This document shows positions 25,422-32,834 of a stretch of 64,000 nucleotides of DNA, piece after piece. The notes under the pieces are model-generated. The model was not told the origin of the DNA and made no database searches. It saw nothing but the letters and a program-made list of their open reading frames with translations. This DNA comes from Burkholderia sp. WSM2230. Lineage in GTDB: Bacteria > Pseudomonadota > Gammaproteobacteria > Burkholderiales > Burkholderiaceae. Each line of letters opens with the position of its first letter. Positions within the stretch are counted from its first letter, which is position 1. The stretch is from the NCBI RefSeq assembly GCF_000472445.1, contig NZ_AXAJ01000001.1, positions 496,643 to 560,642 of the forward strand, read 5' to 3'. The position numbers were made by a program, and so were the translations under genes.

Positions 25422-26122
25422 GCCGCGCCCGCGATCATATGCAATGCCGGCAGCGACAGGTTCAGGCTTTCCTTCGATATGTGCGTGTGTTCCTTCATCA
25501 GCGCCTCCACGCGTGCGCCTTCGCCTTTCTTCAGCGCGTCCGTGATCGCGTGATGTTGCCGGTGTGCGTACATCAGCATCATGAACTGGCGCTCGCGCGC
25601 CGCTTCGTCGAATGCAATCGTAAAGGGCGAGACGAACGGTATCTTGTCGTTCAGACTGAGCGCGGCGCTCACCGCGGTGTTGTGCGCAGCCTCGATGATG
25701 AGCGAGTGAAAGCGCCCGTTCATGGCGGCATAGCGCACGTCGTCGCCTGGTTTCAGCTGACCGTTGCTGAAGATATCGTCGCCTTCGCGCAGGCAGTCGT
25801 CGAGCGCGGCGGCGAGTGCGGCGCCCACACCGCTTTCCGCAACCGAGCGCGCGGCGAGACCCTCGAGCACGCCGCGCACGTCGATGGCGTTCAGCACGTC
25901 GCGCACGCTGAACCGGCGCACCACGTAACCGCGCGCACCGGAACGGTCGAGCAATCCTTCGGAAGACAGTACGCTCAACGCATAACGCAGCGGCGTGCGC
26001 GATACGCCGAGCCATTGCGCGATCTGCGCTTCTACGAGACGTTGCCCCGGCGACAGTTCGCCTGCCAGAATTTTTTCGCGTAAGGTCTGAACAATGGCCT
26101 GCTGAGTGGTTTCGTTCATCAT
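25418..26122 (-). CDS. GntR-family regulator, FadR/FCD subclass
   Basis: The 234-residue protein has an N-terminal winged helix (ALREKILAGELSPGQ-like LREKILAGELSPGQRLVE; WLGVSRTPLRYALSVLSSEGL). A C-terminal FCD helical domain from about residue 75 binds small acids through a metal. The start is ATG 26122, or ATG 26119; a TTG at 26128 is less likely. It is divergent from the dioxygenase genes across 396 bp, and its stop overlaps the LysR start by four bases. The two regulators are therefore probably made together and respond to aromatic acid intermediates. Confidence 0.88.
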   Translation of the reverse strand: MMNETTQQAIVQTLREKILAGELSPGQRLVEAQIAQWLGVSRTPLRYALSVLSSEGLLDRSGARGYVVRRFSVRDVLNAIDVRGVLEGLAARSVAESGVGAALAAALDDCLREGDDIFSNGQLKPGDDVRYAAMNGRFHSLIIEAAHNTAVSAALSLNDKIPFVSPFTIAFDEAARERQFMMLMYAHRQHHAITDALKKGEGARVEALMKEHTHISKESLNLSLPALHMIAGAA

Positions 26123-26518
26123 GGTCAACTCGTTGGACGCCGTTCAGTATAGCCACGCAAACCGTGTCGCACCACGCGAGAAATGCGGCTTGCGAGTTGC
26201 TTTGCAGTACATCTGTTTTGTTTATGGGTGGGGGAATCCGAAATGGGGTGGCTCGTAGTTGGCGACTCGATTCGGGATACCAAAGCGGCCCGGCCCGATG
26301 CGGGTTACAGGCGGGCCCAACAGGAGGAAAGCGCCAATGCAGCGCACACGAAGCGCTAATTTTCCGTCAATCACAGGTTTACCCGTACTTTCGCGAAAAC
26401 CGCAAAATCCCTAACTTTGTATCCCAAGGTGGTTGTGCGGGCAATCTGTAGCGCTCCGGCAACCTATCCGATTGACGCGCCAGGATGGCGCAGCACGAAG
26501 TAACGGACGGCACACGAA
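26123..26518. other. Divergent promoter region between GntR gene and dioxygenase genes
   Basis: There is no credible gene in these 396 bp. It separates gntR (minus) from ligB (plus) and should hold the operators. A perfect 10 bp palindrome TTTCGCGAAA lies at 26389-26398, inside an A/T-richer stretch (26350-26420) that differs from the surrounding GC-rich coding DNA. GGTTT and AAACC arms flank the palindrome. Confidence 0.5.
26389..26398. promoter_or_regulatory. Palindromic candidate operator upstream of ligB
   Basis: The sequence is TTTCGCGAAA, a perfect inverted repeat in the ligB/gntR intergenic region, 120 bp before the ligB start. It could be a regulator half-site; assignment to GntR or the double-HTH LysR is speculative. 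Confidence 0.3.
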
Positions 26519-27364
26519 ATGGCAAGGATCATTGGCGGCATCGGCACATCGCATGTGCCGACTATCGGCATGGCGTACGACAAGGGCAAGCAGAACGATC
26601 CCGCGTGGGCGCCGCTTTTCAAGGGCTACGAACCGGTGGCGAGCTGGCTCGCCGAGCGCAAGCCGGACGCGATGGTGATGTTCTACAACGACCACGCGAA
26701 CAGTTTCTTCTTTGACTGCTATCCGACGTTTGCGCTCGGCGTATCGGCCAACCATGAATTCGCGGACGAAGGCGCGGGCAAGCGTCCGCTGCCCGACATT
26801 GCGGGCCATCCGGAACTTGCCATTCACATCGCCGAGCAGCTCGTCAACGACGAATTCGACCTCACGATCTTCCAGGACCGTCCGCTCGATCACGGCTGTA
26901 ATTCGCCACTATCGCTGATGTTGCCGCACGCCGGCGGCTGGCCGCTCGCGCTCGTGCCGATAGAGGTCAACGTCCTGCAGTATCCGCTGCCGACCGCCAA
27001 CCGCTGCTATCGCCTCGGGCAGGCGCTGCGCCGCGCTATCGAATCCTATGATGAGGACCTCGACGTCGTGGTGGTCGGCACAGGTGGTCTGTCACACCAG
27101 GTGCACGGCGAGCGCAGCGGCTTTAATAACACCGAGTGGGACATGGAGTTTCTGGACCTGATCGTTCGCGACCCGCAGCGTCTTGCTGCGATGAAGCATG
27201 TCGACTACGTGAGGCTCGGCGGCGCGGAAAGCGTCGAAACGATCATGTGGCTCGCCATGCGCGGCGCATTGGGCCCCAAGGTGCGCGAGCTGCATCGCAA
27301 CTATTACCTGGCGACCAGCACGGCAATGGCGGTCACGATCTATGAAGACGAGGTGGCGCAATGA
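26519..27364 (+). CDS. ligB: Extradiol ring-cleavage dioxygenase, catalytic subunit (LigB type)
   Basis: The 281-residue protein is a class III extradiol dioxygenase of the LigB/GalA group. By position, His12 (TSHVPTIG), His59 (YNDHANSFFF) and Glu240 (GGAESVE) match the iron ligands of Sphingobium LigB, and His193 (GGLSHQVHGE) the catalytic histidine, with a constant shift of two. It opens the ring of gallate or protocatechuate between carbons 4 and 5. Linkage to the oxalomesaconate tautomerase and absence of a LigC dehydrogenase in view favour gallate. Its stop overlaps the next gene's start (ATGA). The ribosome-binding site is weak. Confidence 0.85.
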   Translation: MARIIGGIGTSHVPTIGMAYDKGKQNDPAWAPLFKGYEPVASWLAERKPDAMVMFYNDHANSFFFDCYPTFALGVSANHEFADEGAGKRPLPDIAGHPELAIHIAEQLVNDEFDLTIFQDRPLDHGCNSPLSLMLPHAGGWPLALVPIEVNVLQYPLPTANRCYRLGQALRRAIESYDEDLDVVVVGTGGLSHQVHGERSGFNNTEWDMEFLDLIVRDPQRLAAMKHVDYVRLGGAESVETIMWLAMRGALGPKVRELHRNYYLATSTAMAVTIYEDEVAQ

Positions 27365-27720
27365 ATCCGCAACTGATCGGCGTCGAGGAACTGACCGGTA
27401 CTTATCCATTCGACATTCGTCAGAGCATGAAGGCTATGCGCTTGAACCGCTTCTTCTGGCAAATGCGCGAAGCGCCGGCGCGCACGCTGTGGCTCGAGAA
27501 CCGCGAGGCCGCATACGACGCGGCACGCCTGACGCCACAAGAGCGCACGCTTGTCGATAACGCCGACTGGATCGGTCTGATCCGCTACGGCGTCTGTTTC
27601 TTCGTGCTCGAGAAATTCGCGCGCGTCGTGAAGATCACCAATCTGGGTATGTACGCAAGCATGCGGGGCGAAACGCTCGACGCGTTTCTGAAAACGCGCA
27701 AGGTGCCGGAAGCGGTGTAG
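27361..27720 (+). CDS. ligA: Extradiol dioxygenase small subunit (LigA type)
   Basis: The 119-residue all-helical protein matches the LigA fold: MRLNRFFWQMREAPARTLWL, LTPQERTLVDNADWIGLIRYG and GMYASMRGETLDAFLKTRK. LigA lines the active-site entrance of the LigB subunit. The order here is catalytic then small subunit, the reverse of Sphingobium ligAB. It is the same order as the domains of the single-chain gallate dioxygenase GalA. The four-base overlap with ligB indicates coupled translation and equal stoichiometry. Confidence 0.85.
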   Translation: MNPQLIGVEELTGTYPFDIRQSMKAMRLNRFFWQMREAPARTLWLENREAAYDAARLTPQERTLVDNADWIGLIRYGVCFFVLEKFARVVKITNLGMYASMRGETLDAFLKTRKVPEAV

Positions 27721-27774
27721 GGCGCGGCTCTGCGCCGCCCGCCGGCGGCATTTGATTCGGATACCAGAACAAAA

Positions 27775-27797
27775 CCCGGCTTCTACCGAAAGCCGGG
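27775..27797 (+). terminator. Intercistronic hairpin between ligA and the MFS gene
   Basis: CCCGGCTT at 27775-27782 pairs perfectly with AAGCCGGG at 27790-27797 over a seven-base loop. No T tract follows, and the MFS start lies 30 bp downstream. It may be a transcript-stability element or partial terminator rather than a full stop. Confidence 0.4.
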
Positions 27798-27826
27798 ACG
27801 GGAAACCATTTTCTTCGGAGACACGC

Positions 27827-29170
27827 ATGAAACCTGCAGATTCGGTCGACATCAAGGCGTTTATCGACGCGCGCAAAATGTCGTCCTACCAATGGCTTGT
27901 CCTTATTCTCTGCTTTGTGATCGTCATGATGGACGGCCTCGATACGGCCGTGATGGGCTTCGTTGCGCCCGTCATCATGCATGACTGGAATGTGAGCCGT
28001 GCCGCGTTTGGTCCTGTCATGAGCGCTGCAATGGTCGGCCTCGCGGTCGGCGCATTGGCGGCGGGTCCGATTGCCGATCGCATCGGACGCAAGAAGGTGC
28101 TCATCGCTTCGGTGCTCTGCTTCGGTTTGTTCAGCCTGATCTGCGCGTTCGCCGAATCGCCTGTGCAGCTCGTCGTATTGCGCTTTCTGACGGGGCTCGG
28201 CCTCGGCGCCGCCATGCCCAATTCGACGACGTTGCTCTCCGAATATGTGCCCTCGCGCAGCCGTTCGCTTCTGCTGACCATCATGTTTACCGGCTTTAAC
28301 TTCGGGTCGGGCGCGGGCGGCTTCGTCGCCGCGTCGCTGATTCCACAGTTCGGCTGGCGCGCGGTGTTCATGTTCGGCGGCATCCTGCCGCTCGTGAGCG
28401 TGCCGCTGCTTTGGTGGCTCTTGCCGGAGTCCGCGCGTCTGATGCTCGTGCGCAAGCTGCCGACCGAACGGATTGCGGCGACGCTTGGGCGCGTCTGCGC
28501 ACACGCATTCGACAAGGACGTTCGCTTTACGGCGCCGGAGCCCGTGGTTGCCGCGAAGGCGCCGGTACGCATGCTGTTCGCGGACGGTTACGCGTTCAGC
28601 ACGCTGATGCTGTGGCTCACGTACTTCATGGGTCTTTTGATCATTTATCTGCTGACCGGCTGGCTGCCGACCCTGATCAAGGACGCGGGCCTGCCCGTCG
28701 AACGCGCAGCCGCGATTACCGGCATGTTCCAGTTGGGCGGCACGATCGGCGCGGTGGCGGTGGGCTTCGCAATGGACCGTCTCGATCGCAACGGAGTGAT
28801 CGGCGCGGCGTATCTGCTTGGCGGCGTATTCATTTTCGCGCTTGGCATGGGCACGCTGAAGTCGAGCCTGCTGCCGGTTCTCGTCACGTGTGCGGGCTTT
28901 TTCATGAGCGGCGCGCAGACGGGGCTGAACGCATTGGCGCCGACCTGCTATCCGACCCGAGCACGCGCGACGGGGGTGAGCTGGATGCTCGGCTTCGGCC
29001 GCCTCGGCGGCATTCTGGGTTCGCTCGTTGGCGGCGCGTTGCTGTCGCTCGGATTCAGCTTCCAGGTCGTGTTTTCCGTGCTGGCGGTTCCCGCCCTCAT
29101 CGCGGCCGTGGCGATTGTGATGAACCGGCTTGCTCTGCGTTTCATTACGAGCCCGGTTGCAGACGCATAA
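27827..29170 (+). CDS. MFS transporter, aromatic acid:H+ symporter family (PcaK/GalT-like)
   Basis: The 447-residue, 12-TM permease has the AAHS signatures DGLDTAVMGFVAP in helix 1 and GPIADRIGRKKVL in the loop between helices 2 and 3. A second family motif is FAMDRLDRNGVIGA between helices 8 and 9. AAHS members import benzoate-type acids with protons. Position directly after the dioxygenase genes points to gallate or protocatechuate. ATG 27827 has CGGAG upstream. A longer frame starting at 27752 would add an unlikely polar leader. Confidence 0.88.
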   Translation: MKPADSVDIKAFIDARKMSSYQWLVLILCFVIVMMDGLDTAVMGFVAPVIMHDWNVSRAAFGPVMSAAMVGLAVGALAAGPIADRIGRKKVLIASVLCFGLFSLICAFAESPVQLVVLRFLTGLGLGAAMPNSTTLLSEYVPSRSRSLLLTIMFTGFNFGSGAGGFVAASLIPQFGWRAVFMFGGILPLVSVPLLWWLLPESARLMLVRKLPTERIAATLGRVCAHAFDKDVRFTAPEPVVAAKAPVRMLFADGYAFSTLMLWLTYFMGLLIIYLLTGWLPTLIKDAGLPVERAAAITGMFQLGGTIGAVAVGFAMDRLDRNGVIGAAYLLGGVFIFALGMGTLKSSLLPVLVTCAGFFMSGAQTGLNALAPTCYPTRARATGVSWMLGFGRLGGILGSLVGGALLSLGFSFQVVFSVLAVPALIAAVAIVMNRLALRFITSPVADA

Positions 29171-29282
29171 CCCGGTTTTTGCGGTGTTGTGCGAGAGCCC
29201 GCGGCTTTCCTCTTGTGCCGCAACTCTCGCTCGCATCCGATGACAGCGCGCGCTCAGTCGAGCACGTTTATAAGGAGCAGAC

Positions 29283-29825
29283 ATGGACGGCAACATGAGT
29301 GCAAGCAGAAGCGATCTGGGCAGAACGGGTTTGCCGTCCGCGTGGACATGGCCGAGCCGCCGCGCGATGATTCGCGCCGGCGTGGCCGGCGGACTGCTCG
29401 GCGCGGTGATCATCTGGGTTTATGAGGCGTTGATCTGGGTGGGCGCGCAGCATCTGATGCCGCTCGCCGGCATTCCGCGCAACGCTACGGGCCTCGTATT
29501 CGGCAAAGCGGTGCAGGAGTCGATTGGTATATGGGCCTACGTGGTGGGCACGGGTATTCACTTCGTGTTCGCGATTGCATGGGGTGTGCTGTTCGCCGCC
29601 ATCTGGCCGTACTTCCGCCGACGCGGCATTGAAGCGACGCTCGTCGCGCTCTTCTATGCAGTGTTGGCGTGGATCGTGATGCACGTGGCCATCATGATCG
29701 CCTCCGACAATCACCCTAACTACTACGACCCCGCAGTGATCATTGGCGGGTTCATGTCGCACATCTTCTTTACCGTGCCGCTTGCGTTGACGGTAAAGCG
29801 CCGGTTCGAAAGAGAAGTGCAATAA
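29283..29825 (+). CDS. Four-helix inner-membrane protein of unknown function
   Basis: The 180-residue protein has hydrophobic helices at about residues 30-50, 80-105, 118-140 and 148-168, with a basic C-terminus KRRFEREVQ. ATG 29283 has AAGGAG upstream. It sits between the aromatic-acid MFS gene and a porin on the same strand, so it may belong to the same catabolic transcript. The layout recalls YagU-type (DUF1440) membrane proteins, but I am not certain of that family. Confidence 0.65.
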   Translation: MDGNMSASRSDLGRTGLPSAWTWPSRRAMIRAGVAGGLLGAVIIWVYEALIWVGAQHLMPLAGIPRNATGLVFGKAVQESIGIWAYVVGTGIHFVFAIAWGVLFAAIWPYFRRRGIEATLVALFYAVLAWIVMHVAIMIASDNHPNYYDPAVIIGGFMSHIFFTVPLALTVKRRFEREVQ

Positions 29826-29907
29826 GCGGCGGTTCTGATCTGATCGCCGCAAGCATCGCTGCAAAGAAAGTATTTCAACAAAGACGTAGCAATTGGAGAT
29901 CTGGAGA

Positions 29908-31131
29908 ATGAAAAAAAGCCTCAGGCGAATCGACGCGGTGCTGTTTGGCGCAGCGGTAGCGGCTTCTGTGCCGGCCTTCGCGCAAAGCAGCGTGACGTTG
30001 TACGGTATTGTCGATAACGGCCTTTCCTACACCAGCAATCAGACTTCCACGCTGGGCTCGACGAGCGGTGGCAAATCCGCCGTGAAGTTCACGCCGGGCG
30101 TATGGGCCGGCAGCCGCTTCGGCCTGAAAGGCGGCGAAGATCTGGGCGGCAATACCAAGGTCATTTTCCAGCTGGAATCAGGTTTCAACTCGGGGACGGG
30201 CGCACAGCAGTACAGCAATGCAATGTTCGGTCGCCAGGCATGGGTCGGTGTGACCAACCCGGCGTACGGTACCTTCACGGCGGGCCGCCAATATGCGTCC
30301 TACTATCAGATGCTTTCACCCTACAGCCCGACCACGTGGCTCACCGGCTATTACGGCGCACATCCTGGCGACGTGGACGGTCTCGATACGATCTATCGCG
30401 CGAATAACACGCTCGAATACACGTCGCCCAAACTTTACGGTCTGACGGTGAGCGGTTCATATTCGCTCGGCGGCGTGGCAGGCAGCACCAATCGCGGCTC
30501 GACCTGGTCCACGGCGGCGCAATATGCGCTGGGCCCTGTCGGCTTGGCGGTCGGCTTCTCGCGGATCAACAACTCGACGCTCGGCGGCGGCGCGTGGGGC
30601 GCCGATTCGACCACCACGAACGGCGGCTCGCAGATCGGCGTGTCGGCGTTGACGAACGGCTATCAGACTGCTCAGGCGCAGCAGCGGTTCGCGGTGGGCG
30701 GCGGTTATACATTCAACAGCGCGTGGGACGTCACCGCGACTTATACGAACGTGCAGTACATTCCGGGCACAGGCTCGAAATTCCACGACACGGCGATCTT
30801 CAACACCGGAGGCCTCGTGTTGCACTGGAAACCGCTGATTGCGTGGGATTTCGGCGCGGGCTACAGCTACACGCGCGCCACGCGCGCGAACGGCATCGAG
30901 GACAGTGCGCAGTATCACCAGTTCAATCTGTCCCAGTACTACTCGCTGTCCAAGCGCACTGGCCTCTATGCGCTGGAAGCCTATCAGCACGCAAAGGGCA
31001 AGACGCTCGGCACCAACGGCGCTGGGCAGATCATCAACGCCACCGCGACGCTCGGCGACGGCTACAACAGCGCGCCGTCAACCACTGGTAATCAGTTTGC
31101 GTTCGGCATGGGCATTATTCACCGCTTCTAA
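29908..31131 (+). CDS. Gram-negative general porin (Burkholderia type)
   Basis: The 407-residue precursor has a signal peptide ending VPAFAQ before SSVTLYGIVDNGLSY, the typical opening of trimeric Burkholderiales porins. Further markers are GSRFGLKGGEDLGGNTKVIF, FGRQAWVGVTNPAYGTFTAG and the terminal aromatic GMGIIHRF. It forms a 16-strand diffusion channel in the outer membrane. Next to the aromatic-acid catabolic genes it may serve entry of the substrate. ATG 29908 has a GGAGA site. A strong terminator follows. Confidence 0.92.
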   Translation: MKKSLRRIDAVLFGAAVAASVPAFAQSSVTLYGIVDNGLSYTSNQTSTLGSTSGGKSAVKFTPGVWAGSRFGLKGGEDLGGNTKVIFQLESGFNSGTGAQQYSNAMFGRQAWVGVTNPAYGTFTAGRQYASYYQMLSPYSPTTWLTGYYGAHPGDVDGLDTIYRANNTLEYTSPKLYGLTVSGSYSLGGVAGSTNRGSTWSTAAQYALGPVGLAVGFSRINNSTLGGGAWGADSTTTNGGSQIGVSALTNGYQTAQAQQRFAVGGGYTFNSAWDVTATYTNVQYIPGTGSKFHDTAIFNTGGLVLHWKPLIAWDFGAGYSYTRATRANGIEDSAQYHQFNLSQYYSLSKRTGLYALEAYQHAKGKTLGTNGAGQIINATATLGDGYNSAPSTTGNQFAFGMGIIHRF

Positions 31132-31158
31132 TGATGGTGTGAGTTGGTCGTTGTATGA

Positions 31159-31196
31159 AAGCCGGGCTGCAAGGGCAGCCCGGCTTTTTTTGTTTT
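31159..31196 (+). terminator. Rho-independent terminator after the porin gene
   Basis: A perfect 12 bp stem (31159-31170 with 31175-31186) closes an AAGG loop. It is followed by TTTTTTT, G and TTTT. It ends the 26.5-31.1 kb catabolic/porin transcript, 28 bp after the stop codon. Confidence 0.93.
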
Positions 31197-31303
31197 GGCG
31201 GAACAGTAATTGCTCCCTTGTTGCACGAATTCGCCTGGCGGCAGAAGACAGCCGCGCGGATTCTGCCGCGAAAACAGCAAGCAATTAACAAAGGGAGACG
31301 ATC

Positions 31304-32791
31304 ATGACGAACAAGCCCACGACCCCCGCGACTCCGGCCGACCCAACCGATCCAGGCCGCCGCAAGATTCTTGCCGCCCTTGCAGGGTCCATTGCACTGT
31401 CGGCTTGCGGAGGAGGTGGAGGAGGCGGCAGTGGCGGCTCGGGTTCGGGAGGATCGCAGGCTGTTGGCACGATTCCGCCTGACCGAGCTAATCTCCCGCG
31501 TCCCGCGTTGCCCGATCCGGTTACCTCCGGCATCGATCATGTCGTGCTGGTCACGATGGAAAACCGCTCGTTCGACCATCTGCTGGGCTGGGTCCCGAAC
31601 GCGGAAACTGCAATCGCCGGCCGAACCTTCAAAGACGCATTCGGCGAAATGCACGCGCCGTTCGCGCTCGCCACGAACCCCGCATATGGCTACCAGGCAT
31701 GCTCGTTCGCGGACCCCAATCATTCATACGATGCAGGCCGCGTTAATCTCGCCAATGGCGCCGTGAACGGCTTTCTGCTCACGCCTGCCACGAGCCTCAC
31801 GCGTGGCGATCTGCTGCCTATCGGCTACTTTCAGTCCGCGGACCTCGACTTCTATCGCGGCGCGGTCACGCAGTACACAGTGTGCGACTACTACATGAGC
31901 GGCATTCTCGCCGACACCTATCCAAACCGCTTGTATCTGCATAGCGGAGAAACGGACCGCCTGTCGGACACGCTCGACAACTCGTCGCTGCCGACCATCT
32001 GGGACCGCCTCGACGCGAAGAACATCTCTTCCACGTACTATTTCCACGACGTGCCCTTTACAGCGTTGTACGGCACGCGGTACGTGGCCCGTTCAAAGCT
32101 CTTCGCGGAGTTTCTCGCCGACGCAGCAGCGGGCACGTTGCCTTCGTTCTGCATGGTCGACCCGAGCTTTGGCGGAGAAGCACAGGGCACCTCGAACGAC
32201 GACCATCCTCATGCCGACGTGCGCAACGGTCAAGTTCTGCTCGGCCAGATCTACGACGCGTTGCGCACGAGCCCCAACTGGAGCAAGACGCTCGTGATCA
32301 TCGTGTATGACGAGTGGGGCGGTTTCATGGAACATGTCGCGCCGCCCGTCAAGCCGGTGTCCAGTGCCGAGGCTTCGCTCGGCAATGATGGACGGCTCGG
32401 TTTCCGGGTGCCCTGCATGTTGCTCGGACCGCGCGTGCGCGCGAACTACGTATCGCGGTATCCGTTCGATCCCAGTTCGATCCATCAACTGCTCGCATGG
32501 CGTTTCGGTCTCGATCCGCTTGGCGTGCGAGCGAGCGCCTCGACCACCTTCAACATGGCCTACGCGCTCGACTTCGCCACCGCGCGCACCGACGCGCCGG
32601 CCATCGCCGTTACGCAAGGCACGTTCGGCTCGGCATGCTCGAACATCTCGACGGCGACCTCGGGCGCGAGCGGCATCGCGCAACTGGACAAGAGCCAGCT
32701 CGTGCCAAATACCGCAACCAGTGCGCCAGGCGGCCGCTTCGCAGAGCTTCGCACTAAAGCGGACGCGCTTGGTTTTCCCGCGCCGAAGTAA
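31304..32791 (+). CDS. Lipoprotein phosphoesterase (phospholipase C / acid phosphatase family)
   Basis: The 495-residue protein belongs to the PF04185-type phosphoesterases. The N-terminus has RRKILAALAGSIALSACG, a lipobox leading to a lipidated cysteine, then a glycine/serine linker. The catalytic core starts IDHVVLVTMENRSFDHLLGW, with metal-binding Glu-Asn. Later metal sites are DYYMSGILADTYPNR, DDHPHADVRNGQ and VYDEWGGFMEHVAPP. It should cleave phosphate esters in the periplasm or at the outer membrane; the substrate is unknown. ATG 31304 has AAGGGAG upstream. It is convergent with polB, 43 bp away. Confidence 0.9.
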   Translation: MTNKPTTPATPADPTDPGRRKILAALAGSIALSACGGGGGGGSGGSGSGGSQAVGTIPPDRANLPRPALPDPVTSGIDHVVLVTMENRSFDHLLGWVPNAETAIAGRTFKDAFGEMHAPFALATNPAYGYQACSFADPNHSYDAGRVNLANGAVNGFLLTPATSLTRGDLLPIGYFQSADLDFYRGAVTQYTVCDYYMSGILADTYPNRLYLHSGETDRLSDTLDNSSLPTIWDRLDAKNISSTYYFHDVPFTALYGTRYVARSKLFAEFLADAAAGTLPSFCMVDPSFGGEAQGTSNDDHPHADVRNGQVLLGQIYDALRTSPNWSKTLVIIVYDEWGGFMEHVAPPVKPVSSAEASLGNDGRLGFRVPCMLLGPRVRANYVSRYPFDPSSIHQLLAWRFGLDPLGVRASASTTFNMAYALDFATARTDAPAIAVTQGTFGSACSNISTATSGASGIAQLDKSQLVPNTATSAPGGRFAELRTKADALGFPAPK

Positions 32792-32834
32792 TTAGTTGCA
32801 GTTGAGAGGACCTGCTTGCCGTTGCCGCGCTGCG

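Noticed and set aside
24051..26156. A 701-codon frame extending the LysR through the GntR gene
   Set aside because: The GntR gene occupies the other frame with intact domains; the extra part of the long frame is Arg/Ala-rich noise.
27635..29413. Minus-strand frame of 592 codons opposite ligA and the MFS gene
   Set aside because: Composition is His/Arg/Gln-rich with no motif, and the plus strand has two clear family genes here.
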